Below, one piece after another: positions 1 through 8,291 of a DNA stretch of 16,268 nt. The translations under genes and the position numbers were made by a program. Every line of letters starts with the position of its first letter. Positions within the stretch are counted from its first letter, which is position 1. Source of the stretch: an uncultured Holophagales bacterium. Lineage in GTDB: Bacteria > Acidobacteriota > Thermoanaerobaculia > UBA5066. The notes beneath the pieces were generated by a model that saw only the letters and a list, made by a program, of their open reading frames with translations, did not search any database and was not told where the DNA came from. Where the stretch lies: the NCBI GenBank assembly GCA_937864895.1, contig CALMDF010000549.1, positions 1 through 16,268 of the forward strand, in the 5' to 3' direction.

Positions 1-336
1 GTGCGGGGAGATTTCGACGCCGACGGGCACCTGGATTTCGCGCAGGCCTTCGTCCGTCGTGACGGCCCCGAGCCCCTTTTCGACGTCGCCGTCTTCTTCG
101 GCTCGGGCCGCGAGGGCTTCGCCGGACCCGTCTGGGTCCAGCGCGGTCTCGTCCTCGCCGGCGGGGACCTGAGCGTCGACCGTTCGGTCCTCATCGTGAC
201 GGAGGACGTCGAGACGGAGGTGTCGAGCCGCTGGAGGTGGGACCCTTCGGCGGGCCGCTTCGTCGACGTCGACGCCGGGAGCGGCGACGGAGAGCCCTGG
301 GCGGAACCGGACGTCCGGGTCGGAACGACGGCCTGA
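1..336 (+). CDS. C-terminal part of a probable secreted FG-GAP/VCBS-like protein (partial)
   Basis: The reading frame is open from the first base and stops at TGA 334-336, so this is most likely the 3' end of a gene that begins outside the window; the GTG at base 1 is probably an internal valine codon. The peptide opens with GDFDADGHLDFA, which resembles the calcium-binding Asp-rich loop (D-x-D-x-D-G-x-x-D) of FG-GAP/VCBS repeats, followed by a beta-rich stretch (FDVAVFFGSG, GLVLAGGDLSVD). Such repeats are typical of extracellular beta-propeller proteins, but only one motif copy is visible, so the overall function cannot be named. No signal peptide can be seen because the N-terminus is missing. 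The stop lies four bases before the priA start, so the two may be cotranscribed. Confidence 0.55.
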   Translation: MRGDFDADGHLDFAQAFVRRDGPEPLFDVAVFFGSGREGFAGPVWVQRGLVLAGGDLSVDRSVLIVTEDVETEVSSRWRWDPSAGRFVDVDAGSGDGEPWAEPDVRVGTTA

Positions 337-340
337 GCCC

Positions 341-2752
341 GTGGGCTCCGACGAGTCCCGCGCGCGGATCGCCGTCCTCCTGCCCACCGGGTTCCCGCAC
401 GTCGCGACCTATCTCCTGCCGGCCGGAACCCCGCCGCCCCCCGTGGGTTCCCGCGTGGCGGCACCGTTCGGGCCCCGGCTCCTGACGGGCCTCGTCGCTC
501 CGGGGGAGGTGCCCGTGGTCCCCGAGGGGACGACGGAAAGGGAGATCGTCGCGGTCCTCGACGAGTCGTCTTTCCTTCCCGAGCCGTTCGTCGACCTCCT
601 CCTCAGGGCCGCGGCCTACTACTTCGCGCCGCCAGGGGAGCTGCTGCGCGCCGCGGTTCCGGGCCGTCTCCTCGACCTCGGGGAGGCTTCCTACGTTCCG
701 ACGAGCCGCTCGATCGGCGCGCCGCCGCTCGAAGGGCGCGCGGCCGAAGTCCTGTCCGCGCTTCTCGAGATGGGGCGGGCCACGCCGCTCGAGCTCGGGG
801 CGCGACTCGGGAGCCACGGCCTCGGGAAGGCTCTTCGGGCCCTCCTCGACGGAGGCCTCGCGAGAATCCCGTCGGAGGGTATGAGGGCCGCCCGGCCGCC
901 GGTCTCGAGAGGCTGGATCGCGCGAGGAACCGCCGACGACCCACGGCTCGCGCGCCGTCCGAAGCAGAAGGCCGCCCTCGCGCACCTCGCGGCGCTCGGC
1001 CGTCCCGCCTCGGCGGCCGAGCTCCGGGCCGCGGGGGCGACGCCCGCCGTCCTCGCCTCTCTCGCGAAGGAGGGCCTCGTCTCCGTCGTCGAGGAGGACC
1101 GCCCCGCCGACGCCTCCCGTCACGCCCTGCCGCCCCGGGCCGTCGAGGCTTTCGTCCCGACCGACGCACAGCGCGAGGCCGTCGAAGCGGTCGGCCGGGC
1201 CCTGGCGGCGGGGAAGGAGGCACGCTTCCTCCTCGACGGCGTCACGGGAAGCGGGAAGACGGAGGTCTACCTCGCCGCGCTCGAGCGATCCATCGCGCTC
1301 GGCCGCCAGGGGATCCTTCTCGTCCCCGAGATCGCGCTCGTTCCCGGGCTCATCCGCCGCGTCGTCGGCCGGTTCGGAACCCGGGTCTCCCTGCTCCACA
1401 GCGGGCTGTCGGACGGCGAACGTTCGGCCGCCTGGGAACGCGCCCGCCGCGGCGAGGTGGACGCGGTCGTCGGGCCGCGGTCCGCCGTCTTCGCCCCCCT
1501 GCCGCGCCTCGGCCTCATCGTCGTGGACGAGGCCCACGACGGCTCCTACAAGCAGGCCGAGGCCCCGCGCTACGACGCGCGCACGGTGGCCCGCGTTCGG
1601 GCCCATCGCGAAGGCGCCGTCCTCCTCCTGGGGTCGGCGACCCCTTCCATGGAGCAGGAGCAGGCGGCGCGCGACGGGTCGGTGACCCGGCTCGTCCTCC
1701 CCGCCCGACCCGGGGCACGGGATCGGGCCGCGGTCGAGGTCGTCGACCTGCGCGGCGAGCCGGCGAGGGCCGGAGACCACGGCCGGGTCCTCTTTGCCTC
1801 CCGGACGGTCGAGCTTCTCCGGGGCGCGTTCGACAGGGGAGAGCAGGGAATCGTCCTCCTGAACCGGCGCGGTTTTTCTCCGTCCCTTCTCTGCAGGGCC
1901 TGCGGGCAGGACTTCCGCTGCACGTCGTGCTCCGTGGCCCGCACCTACCACCGGCGCGGGGAGCGCCTCCTCTGCCACTACTGCGGCGACCTCCTCCCGG
2001 TTCCGAGAGCCTGCCCGGCGTGCGGCTCGGACGTCCTGATGCCCGTCGGCTTCGGGACGGAAAGGCTCGCGGAGCGGTTCGAGGAGATCTTTCCGGAGAT
2101 CCCGTACGCCGTCCTCGACCGGGACGCCGCGGCGCGCCGCGGCGGGGCGGCCCGGGTTCTCGCGGACTTCGAATCGGGAGCGGCCCAGGCGCTGCTCGGG
2201 ACCCAGATGGTGGCGAAGGGACACGATTTTCCGAACGCGACGGTCCTCGCCGTCCTCGACGCCGACGCTCTCCTCTCGTTCCCCGATTTCCGCTCGGCCG
2301 AGAGGACTTTCCAGCTCGTCACCCAGGCCGCCGGACGGGTCGGCCGGGGCGACAGGCCGGGGCTCGTCGCCGTCCAGACGGCGCGGCCCGAGCACGAGGC
2401 GATCGCGGCGGCCGTCGCGCAGGACCACCCGCGATTCGCCGCAGGGGAGCTGAGGTTCCGGCGGACGTTCGCCTACCCGCCGTTCTCCCACCTCCTGCTC
2501 GCCCTCTGGACGGCCAGGGAGCTGCCCGAGGCGGAGGAGTCGGCCCGCGCGGGGCGGGCGGAGATCGCCCGCCTCCCGAGGCTCCGGCTCCTCGGGCCGG
2601 CACCTGCGCCCCTCGAGCGCCTGAAGGGCGTCTACCGGGTCCAGCTCCTCGTCAAGTCGGATTCACGGGAGGCCCTTGCCGAGGCCGGGGACCGGCTCCG
2701 CGCCCTCCCCGTACCGCCCCGTCTCGACCGCGACCCGCAGAGCCTGCTTTGA
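341..2752 (+). CDS. priA: Primosomal protein N' (replication restart helicase PriA)
   Basis: PriA is a superfamily 2 DNA helicase that recognises abandoned replication forks and reloads the replicative helicase. The 803-residue product has the full family layout: an N-terminal 3'BD-like region starting at IAVLLPTGF, a winged-helix-like stretch around residues 120-260, Walker A GVTGSGKT near residue 300, and DEAH at residues 396-399 inside VVDEAHDGSYKQ. Eight cysteines (about 518, 521, 527, 530, 545, 548, 558, 561) form the two zinc sites typical of PriA, inserted before helicase lobe 2. The lobe 2 motifs GTQMVAKGHDFPN and QAAGRVGRG follow. The length is slightly above the roughly 730-residue E. 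coli protein. The GTG start is the first in frame and places the conserved N-terminal strand ten residues in; no strong Shine-Dalgarno is evident. A C-terminal domain with YPPFSHLLL and the AP..RLKGVYRVQLLVK pattern is intact. Confidence 0.96.
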   Translation: MGSDESRARIAVLLPTGFPHVATYLLPAGTPPPPVGSRVAAPFGPRLLTGLVAPGEVPVVPEGTTEREIVAVLDESSFLPEPFVDLLLRAAAYYFAPPGELLRAAVPGRLLDLGEASYVPTSRSIGAPPLEGRAAEVLSALLEMGRATPLELGARLGSHGLGKALRALLDGGLARIPSEGMRAARPPVSRGWIARGTADDPRLARRPKQKAALAHLAALGRPASAAELRAAGATPAVLASLAKEGLVSVVEEDRPADASRHALPPRAVEAFVPTDAQREAVEAVGRALAAGKEARFLLDGVTGSGKTEVYLAALERSIALGRQGILLVPEIALVPGLIRRVVGRFGTRVSLLHSGLSDGERSAAWERARRGEVDAVVGPRSAVFAPLPRLGLIVVDEAHDGSYKQAEAPRYDARTVARVRAHREGAVLLLGSATPSMEQEQAARDGSVTRLVLPARPGARDRAAVEVVDLRGEPARAGDHGRVLFASRTVELLRGAFDRGEQGIVLLNRRGFSPSLLCRACGQDFRCTSCSVARTYHRRGERLLCHYCGDLLPVPRACPACGSDVLMPVGFGTERLAERFEEIFPEIPYAVLDRDAAARRGGAARVLADFESGAAQALLGTQMVAKGHDFPNATVLAVLDADALLSFPDFRSAERTFQLVTQAAGRVGRGDRPGLVAVQTARPEHEAIAAAVAQDHPRFAAGELRFRRTFAYPPFSHLLLALWTARELPEAEESARAGRAEIARLPRLRLLGPAPAPLERLKGVYRVQLLVKSDSREALAEAGDRLRALPVPPRLDRDPQSLL

Positions 2753-2771
2753 GGGGCGGGCTCCTCCTGTC

Positions 2772-2780
2772 TGGTACAGT
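2772..2780 (+). promoter_or_regulatory. Putative extended -10 promoter of accA (leaderless)
   Basis: TGGTACAGT fits an extended -10 element (TGn followed by TACAGT, hexamer at 2775-2780) in the 34-base gap after priA. Seven bases beyond the last hexamer base is 2787, the first base of the accA GTG, so transcription would start on the initiation codon itself. No convincing -35 box lies at 16-18 bases; a weak TTGAGG at 2749-2754 is 20 bases away. No Shine-Dalgarno precedes accA, which agrees with a leaderless message. The assignment rests on pattern only. Confidence 0.5.
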
Positions 2781-2786
2781 CCTCCC

Positions 2787-3749
2787 GTGAGCGCCGACAA
2801 CCGATTCGAGGAGCCGCTGGAGCGGCTCCGGACGCGCATCGACGGCCTTCGTCAGAGCGCCGAGAGCCCCGCCCGCGAAAAGGCGATCCGCAAGCTCTCC
2901 GACCGCCTCGAGAAGCTCTCCGGCGAGATCTACGCGAACCTGACGCCCTGGCAGAAGACCCTCGTCGCCCGCCACCCGGCCCGCCCGTTCACCCTCGACT
3001 ACGTGAGGGTTCTCCTCCGGGACTTCGTCGAGCTCCACGGCGACCGCGCCTACGCGGACGACCCGGCGATCGTCGCGGGGTTCGGCGTCCTGGGCGAGAG
3101 GACGGTGGCGGTCGTCGGCCACCAGAAGGGGCGCGACACCAAGGAGAAGATCCGGCGGAATTTCGGCATGCCGAGACCCGAGGGCTACCGCAAGGCGATG
3201 CGGGTGATGAAGCTGGCCGAGAAGTTCCGGCGCCCGATCCTCACCTTCATCGACACGCCCGGCGCCTACCCCGGGATCGACAGCGAAGAACGCGGCGTCT
3301 CGGAGGCGATCGCGACGAACCTCCTCGAGATGTCGCGCCTGAGGGTCCCGATCATCGCGACGGTGACGGGGGAAGGGGGCTCGGGCGGAGCGCTCGGCAT
3401 CGGGGTGACCGACGTCATCCTCATGCTCGAGCACTCGGTCTACTCGGTCATCTCTCCCGAGGGGTGCGCCGCGATCCTCTGGAAGGACCAGGCGAAAGCC
3501 CGCGAGGCCGCCGAGGCGATGCGGGTGACGTCCGCGGACTGCAAGGCCCTCGGGGTCGCCGACGAGGTGATTCCGGAACCGCGGGGTGGCGCCCACTCCG
3601 ACCCGATGGCCACGATCGACGCCGTCGGGCAGGCCCTCGTCCGCCACCTCGACCGGCTCGCGGCCCTCCCGACCGATGCCCTCCTCGAGGCCCGTTACGC
3701 GAAGTTCCGTCGCATGGGCGCCTGGGAGGGGACCGCGGTCTCCCGGTGA
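2787..3749 (+). CDS. accA: Acetyl-CoA carboxylase carboxyltransferase subunit alpha
   Basis: AccA with AccD transfers the carboxyl group from carboxybiotin to acetyl-CoA, making malonyl-CoA for fatty-acid synthesis in the cytoplasm. The 320-residue product matches the usual length (about 319). It has the N-terminal helical lead (SADNRFEEPLERLRTRID), LTPWQKTLVARHPARP, the crotonase-fold core with FIDTPGAYPGIDSEERG, the oxyanion-forming GEGGSGGA at residues 195-202, and YSVISPEGCAAILWKD. The frame is open upstream to 2676, but that would run into priA and add 37 non-conserved residues; the GTG at 2787 gives the canonical N-terminus. There is no Shine-Dalgarno, consistent with the leaderless promoter just upstream. 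The stop overlaps the recJ start by four bases (GTGA). No accB, accC or accD is present here. Confidence 0.96.
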   Translation: MSADNRFEEPLERLRTRIDGLRQSAESPAREKAIRKLSDRLEKLSGEIYANLTPWQKTLVARHPARPFTLDYVRVLLRDFVELHGDRAYADDPAIVAGFGVLGERTVAVVGHQKGRDTKEKIRRNFGMPRPEGYRKAMRVMKLAEKFRRPILTFIDTPGAYPGIDSEERGVSEAIATNLLEMSRLRVPIIATVTGEGGSGGALGIGVTDVILMLEHSVYSVISPEGCAAILWKDQAKAREAAEAMRVTSADCKALGVADEVIPEPRGGAHSDPMATIDAVGQALVRHLDRLAALPTDALLEARYAKFRRMGAWEGTAVSR

Positions 3750-5506
3750 CCCGGGCCTTTCCACCGCCACGCGTCTCGCGCTCGCTCAGGCCGCACGACC
3801 CGGCGGCCGCGACGCGCCTCGCCAGGGAGCTCGGGATCCCGGACGCCGTGGCCCGGGTCCTCGCCGCCCGCGGGATCACCTCGCCCAGGGAGGCACGTGC
3901 GTTCCTGGAACCGGGACCCGACGCCCTCCACGACCCGTTCGGCATGGGAGGGATGCCGGAAGCGGTCGACCTCCTCGTCGCGAGCGCCCGGCGGGGCGGA
4001 CGCGTCGTCGTCTTCGGGGACTACGACTGCGACGGGATCGGCGCGCTCGCGATCCTGACGACGACGCTCAAGAGGCTCGGGGCCGACGCGATTCCCTTCA
4101 TTCCCCACAGGATGCGCGACGGCTACGGCCTACGGCCCGAGACGCTGCGCCGGGTCCTCGACGAGCACGCCCCCGAGGGGATCGTCACCGTCGACTGCGG
4201 GATCACGGCCGTCGACCCCGTTCAGGAAGCCGTCTCGCGAGGGGTCTACGTCGTCGTTACGGACCACCATCTCCCTCCCGAGGAGCTTCCGAAAGGGGCC
4301 GTTCTCCTGAACCCCCGGATCCCCGGCTGCCCCTACCCGTTCAAGGAGCTCGCCGGCGCGGGGATAGCATGGAAGCTCTCGGAGGCTCTCCTCAGGACCG
4401 ACGGCTCCAGGGTCGGAGTCGCCGAGACCTCCGTGCGCGGGTGGATGGCCTCGCTCGCGAAGGTTGCGGCCCTCTCGACGATCGCCGACATGGTGCCTCT
4501 CACGGGGGAGAACCGGGTCCTGACGTCCTGGGGCCTCGCGGGTCTTTCCGAGCCCCGCTCCCCAGGCCTCACGGCTCTCCTCTCGCGCTGCTCCGTTCGC
4601 GCCGGGAAGACCCCGTCCGTCTACGACGTCGCCTTCCGGATCGCGCCGCGCCTGAACGCGTCGGGCCGCATCGACCACGCCTTTCGCGCCCTCGAGCTCC
4701 TCACGACCGCCGACACCGCCCGGGCGAACGTTCTCGCGGACGAGATCGAGGCGGCGAACACGGAAAGACGGAGGATGCAGGAGCGCGTCGTGGCGGCGGC
4801 CCTCTCCCGCCTCGAGAAGACCTTCGACCCGGTCCGCGACGCCCTCGTCGTCGAGGCGGGAGATCCGGAGGACGGGTGGCACCGGGGAGTCCTCGGCATC
4901 GCGGCTTCGAAGATCGCCCACGAGCTCTCGCGCCCGGTCCTCCTCCTGGCGAGAGAGGACGGCCGGGTCGGCGGGAGCGGCCGGACGTGGGGAAGGACCC
5001 CTCTCTACGACCGGATCGCCCCCGTCGCGCATCGCCACGCCGCCGACTTCGGCGGCCACCACGCGGCGATCGGGCTCTCCCTCGCCGCCTCCGGGTACGA
5101 GGCGTTTCGCGAGGACGCTCAGGCGGCCTTCGCTGCGGCGCGGGACGAGGACGAGTGGAGCGTCATCTACGAGGCGGACGCCGAGCTCTCTCCCGCCGAG
5201 GCGACGCCCGCCCTCGTGGCCGCGCTCGAGAAGCTCGAGCCTCACGGCATGGGGAACGCGAGGCCCCTGTTCCTCCTGCGCGGCCTTTCGTGGGACGGCC
5301 GCGGCCGCCCGGTCGGGGACCGGGGCCTCCGCCTCACCTGGGAAAGGGACGGCGTGAAGCTCGACGCCGTCGGGTGGTCCCTCGGGACGATCCCCGGGCC
5401 GGACCGGCGCGGGAGATGGGACATCCTGGCGAACCTCTCGCAGGACCCGTTCCTGGGTCGCCCGGGGCTGACGATCGTCGACGCGGTACGCGCGGAGGAC
5501 GCGTGA
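3746..5506 (+). CDS. recJ: Single-stranded-DNA-specific 5'-3' exonuclease RecJ
   Basis: RecJ degrades single-stranded DNA 5' to 3' in RecF-pathway recombination, base excision and mismatch repair. The product has 586 residues, close to the usual 570-580. Metal-binding DHH-family motifs are in order: DYDCDG (D92, D94, D96), VDCG (149-152) and TDHH (D173-H175). The DHHA1 half carries RGVLGIAASKIA, GGSGRTWG and GGHHAAIG (436-443), and an OB-fold C-terminus begins near PHGMGNARPLF. The GTG start overlaps the accA stop as GTGA; longer starts would lie wholly inside accA. The nearest purine-rich Shine-Dalgarno-like stretch (about 3725-3731) is too far, so translational coupling to accA is likely. 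The stop overlaps the next gene, again as GTGA. All catalytic residues I could look for are present. Confidence 0.95.
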   Translation: MTRAFPPPRVSRSLRPHDPAAATRLARELGIPDAVARVLAARGITSPREARAFLEPGPDALHDPFGMGGMPEAVDLLVASARRGGRVVVFGDYDCDGIGALAILTTTLKRLGADAIPFIPHRMRDGYGLRPETLRRVLDEHAPEGIVTVDCGITAVDPVQEAVSRGVYVVVTDHHLPPEELPKGAVLLNPRIPGCPYPFKELAGAGIAWKLSEALLRTDGSRVGVAETSVRGWMASLAKVAALSTIADMVPLTGENRVLTSWGLAGLSEPRSPGLTALLSRCSVRAGKTPSVYDVAFRIAPRLNASGRIDHAFRALELLTTADTARANVLADEIEAANTERRRMQERVVAAALSRLEKTFDPVRDALVVEAGDPEDGWHRGVLGIAASKIAHELSRPVLLLAREDGRVGGSGRTWGRTPLYDRIAPVAHRHAADFGGHHAAIGLSLAASGYEAFREDAQAAFAAARDEDEWSVIYEADAELSPAEATPALVAALEKLEPHGMGNARPLFLLRGLSWDGRGRPVGDRGLRLTWERDGVKLDAVGWSLGTIPGPDRRGRWDILANLSQDPFLGRPGLTIVDAVRAEDA

Positions 5507-7512
5507 CCGCGCAGACGAAGAGGCTCCTCAGGCGCGCTCTGGCGCTCCTCGCGTTCGGCGGGTTTCCCCTCCTCGTGGTCGTCTCGTTCCGTCCGGCGGG
5601 CGCGCGGACCGACCAGGCGCGCGAGGTCGTCGCCGGGACGCTCCTGCGGGAGTCCGAGGGAATCCGCGATCGCCTCCGGTTCGAGGAGTTCGACTACTCC
5701 GAGACCGACGGGGATGCCGAGGTCTACCGCCTCAAGGCGGCCGAAGCCATCGCCTTCGCCGAGGGGGCCGACCGGATGTTCCGGCTGAAGGACGTCACGT
5801 TCCTGACCCGCGACGCGGCGACGGGGCGCGCGGCCGTCCTCGACGCGCCCCGCGCCGAGTTCGTCCCCTCGACGAAGGCTTTCCGCGTCTTCGACGGCGT
5901 GAGGATCGAGGGAGAAGGGGTCGGGGTCCGGTGCGTCTCCTTCCGCTACGACCCCCTTCGGCGGCTCCTCGTTTCCGAGGGGTCCGTGACGGCTCTCCAC
6001 GGCGGGCTCGTCGCCACCGCCCGGGAGGGCTCGGTCGAGACGGGGGCCGGCGTCGTCCGGTTTCGCCAGGCGGTCCGGATGGCCGGCGAGGACGAGCGGG
6101 GGCGCCGGATCGCCCTGACGGCCGAAGAGGTCGACCTGAGGCGCGGCGGCGGCTTTGCGGCCCGGGGCGCCGTCGTGCTGAAGACCGACGAGCTTCTCCT
6201 CCGGGGGGCCGAGGCCGAGCGTGAGACGTACGGAGACGGCGACCGGATGCAGGCACGGGGTGCCGTGGAGGCGATCCTCATCCCCGCGGAGAACGGAAAG
6301 CTCGCCCTGCCCGTGAGGGCGCAGGGCGACCGGCTCGAGCTGCTTCGGGACGGGGCCGGTAATCCGGGCCGGCTCATGCTCTCGGGCTCGCCCGCCCGGA
6401 TCGACATCCCTCCCGACGCGACGACGGGAGCCCGGCGAGCCGTCGCAAACGATTTCGACGCGACCCTGGCGGCGGGGAAGATGTCCCGCGTGACGATTCC
6501 GGGACCGTTCGCCCTCGCCGAGTCCGCGGTCCCGGCCCGGCCCGGGGAGACGAGGCCTCCGGCGATGCGCCTGCTCACGGCCGGAAGCGGGCAGCTCGCG
6601 TTTGCCCCCGACGGGCAGGCGCTCGAGACTGCGGTCCTCGAGGGGGGCGTCACCATCAGCGAGGGATCGGCCACGTCGATTCGCTCTCCGAGAGCCACGC
6701 TCCGGGGGACCGACGAGAGCGCCGTCTTCACCGGGACCTCGGACGACCCGGCAAGGTACGCGGACGAGAAGGCCCGGGTCTCGGCCACCGTGCTGACCTG
6801 GTTCCGGAAGGACGGGAGGATCGAGGGGGCCGGGAGCGTGAGAACGTCGTTCCGCGGACGCGACGGCTCGGATCTCCTCGGCGGAGCTTCGGACGCCCCC
6901 ACCTTCTCCGAGTCCGACTTCCTGCGGGTGACTCCGTCGGAACGGAAGGTCCTCCTCACCGGAAACGTCACGGCGTGGCGGGAGGAGAACGTCCTGCGCG
7001 CGCAGACGCTCCTCCTGGACGACCGGGAGCGGTCGCTCCGGGCCGAGGGGAACGTGAGGGCCGTCCTAAGGAGGCGCCGGGTGGACGCGAAGACGAAGGC
7101 GGCCACCGTCGAGACGGTGACGGCTTCCGGGAACGTCCTCTCGCACCGCGAGTCCGACCGCCTCCTCAGGATCGAGGGGGAGTCGAACGTCGTCTCCGGG
7201 ACCTGGATGATGGCGGCCGACGTCACGGACGTCTTCCTCGGGCCGGAGAGGACGATCGACCGCGCCGAAGCCCGCGGGAACGTCGTCGTCGAGGACCGGT
7301 CGGACGGCCGCCGTGGCGAAGGCGCCAGGGCCACCTGGCGTCCGCAGGCGGAGTCGATCTCGCTCGAGGGGCGGCCCGCGACCGCCCTCGACGGCAAGGG
7401 GAACCGGATGACCGGGGCTCTCCTGACCTTTCAGAAGGGGAGCGGCCGGGTGGACGTGGAGACGGGCCCGGGGATTCCGAGCCAGGGGATCCTCCGGCCG
7501 GAGGGAACGTGA
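5503..7512 (+). CDS. LPS export protein combining LptC-like and LptA/OstA-like domains
   Basis: The 669-residue product has a short basic N-terminus and one membrane segment at about residues 9-28 ([17 protein letters not shown]), as in LptC, which anchors the periplasmic LPS bridge to the inner membrane. The region after it (about 35-200) has the beta-strand alternation of the LptC/YrbK fold: a segment [13 protein letters not shown], then FRLKDVTF, then [14 protein letters not shown]. The C-terminal third holds OstA/LptA-type beta-jellyroll repeats with recurrent GNV turns: [10 protein letters not shown] (about 482-491), [21 protein letters not shown] and [11 protein letters not shown] (about 587-597). 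LptC is normally about 190 residues and LptA about 185, so this looks like a natural fusion with extra beta-repeats between. Its GTG start follows GGAGG at 5494-5498 and overlaps the recJ stop; its stop overlaps lptB, which strongly supports the LPS export role. Sequence divergence makes the exact domain borders uncertain. Confidence 0.8.
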   Translation: MTAQTKRLLRRALALLAFGGFPLLVVVSFRPAGARTDQAREVVAGTLLRESEGIRDRLRFEEFDYSETDGDAEVYRLKAAEAIAFAEGADRMFRLKDVTFLTRDAATGRAAVLDAPRAEFVPSTKAFRVFDGVRIEGEGVGVRCVSFRYDPLRRLLVSEGSVTALHGGLVATAREGSVETGAGVVRFRQAVRMAGEDERGRRIALTAEEVDLRRGGGFAARGAVVLKTDELLLRGAEAERETYGDGDRMQARGAVEAILIPAENGKLALPVRAQGDRLELLRDGAGNPGRLMLSGSPARIDIPPDATTGARRAVANDFDATLAAGKMSRVTIPGPFALAESAVPARPGETRPPAMRLLTAGSGQLAFAPDGQALETAVLEGGVTISEGSATSIRSPRATLRGTDESAVFTGTSDDPARYADEKARVSATVLTWFRKDGRIEGAGSVRTSFRGRDGSDLLGGASDAPTFSESDFLRVTPSERKVLLTGNVTAWREENVLRAQTLLLDDRERSLRAEGNVRAVLRRRRVDAKTKAATVETVTASGNVLSHRESDRLLRIEGESNVVSGTWMMAADVTDVFLGPERTIDRAEARGNVVVEDRSDGRRGEGARATWRPQAESISLEGRPATALDGKGNRMTGALLTFQKGSGRVDVETGPGIPSQGILRPEGT

Positions 7513-8246
7513 CCGAGAAGAAACCGCGCCTCGCCGCAGAGGGGCTGAAGAAGAGCTACCGGGGACGCACCGTGGTGGACGGGGTCTCGCTGCAGGTGGA
7601 CGGCGGAGAGGTCGTCGGCCTTCTCGGCCCGAACGGCGCCGGGAAGACGACGACGTTCTCGATCGTCGTCGGGCTCGTCGAGCCGGACGACGGCCACGTC
7701 CTGCTCGAGGGCGAGGAAATCACGGAGCTGCCGATGTTCCGGCGCGCCCGGCAGGGGGTCGGCTACCTACCTCAGGAAGCGTCCGTGTTCCGGAAGATGA
7801 CCGCGCTCGAGAACCTGGTCGCGATCCTCGAGACGCTCCCGCTGTCGAGAAACGAGAGGCTCGAGCGGGCCCACGAGCTCCTCGACCGGTTCAAGCTCCC
7901 GCATCTCGCGACGTCCGTGGCAGACACGCTGTCGGGGGGCGAGCGACGCCGGCTGGAGATCGCACGGGCCCTCACCCTCTCGCCCCGCTTCCTCCTTCTG
8001 GACGAGCCGTTTGCCGGGATCGACCCCATCACCGTCCTGGACCTCCAGCACGTCATCCGCGAGCTGGCGACCTCCGGCATCGGAATCCTCATCACCGACC
8101 ACAACGTGAGGGACACTCTCGCCATCGTGGATCGCGGCTACATCATCAACGCCGGCCGGATCTTCCGGGCCGGTTCGCCGGTTTCCCTTTCCGAGGACCC
8201 TGAAGTGCGGCGCGTCTACCTCGGAGAGCGCTTCCGGCTGGACTAG
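7509..8246 (+). CDS. lptB: LPS export ABC transporter ATP-binding protein LptB
   Basis: LptB is the cytoplasmic ATPase that, with LptF and LptG, extracts lipopolysaccharide from the inner membrane and pushes it along the LptC-LptA bridge. The 245-residue product has Walker [11 protein letters not shown], a Q-loop in [13 protein letters not shown] (a hallmark of LptB), signature [15 protein letters not shown], Walker [14 protein letters not shown] and the H-loop in [11 protein letters not shown], a second LptB hallmark. Length and motif order match the family. The GTG start overlaps the preceding stop (GTGA) with GGAGGG at 7500-7505 very close upstream. The lptF/lptG permease genes are not in the window. 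The lptB stop codon TAG forms the first half of the putative -10 box of rpoN. Confidence 0.96.
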   Translation: MTEKKPRLAAEGLKKSYRGRTVVDGVSLQVDGGEVVGLLGPNGAGKTTTFSIVVGLVEPDDGHVLLEGEEITELPMFRRARQGVGYLPQEASVFRKMTALENLVAILETLPLSRNERLERAHELLDRFKLPHLATSVADTLSGGERRRLEIARALTLSPRFLLLDEPFAGIDPITVLDLQHVIRELATSGIGILITDHNVRDTLAIVDRGYIINAGRIFRAGSPVSLSEDPEVRRVYLGERFRLD

Positions 8247-8249
8247 AAT
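8244..8249 (+). promoter_or_regulatory. Putative -10 box upstream of rpoN
   Basis: TAGAAT matches the bacterial -10 consensus TATAAT at five of six positions and overlaps the lptB stop codon. The expected start point is near 8256, giving a leader of about 36 bases before the rpoN GTG. No good -35 box is visible. It lies in the only gap (8247-8291) between lptB and rpoN. It is AT-rich against a GC-rich background, which is the main reason to call it. Confidence 0.35.
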
Positions 8250-8291
8250 CGCGGGTAGAGATCACGCCGTCCGGCGCGCTCCATTCTCAAA

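Noticed and set aside
191..2491. Very long open frame on the minus strand opposite priA, with similar ones opposite recJ, rpoN-hpf-hprK and hprK-rapZ-ptsH
   Set aside because: The translations are Arg/Gly/Pro/Asp-rich with no family motifs, and lie opposite genes with intact catalytic motifs. Long antisense frames are expected in DNA this GC-rich.
2676..2786. Longer accA start
   Set aside because: It would overlap the priA C-terminus and add 37 residues not seen in the family; GTG 2787 gives the canonical length and sits at a promoter-like element.
1927..2790. Plus-strand open frame overlapping the end of priA and the accA start
   Set aside because: The product is a compositionally biased Arg/Pro/Gly string in the wrong frame for PriA, whose zinc and helicase motifs cover the same bases.
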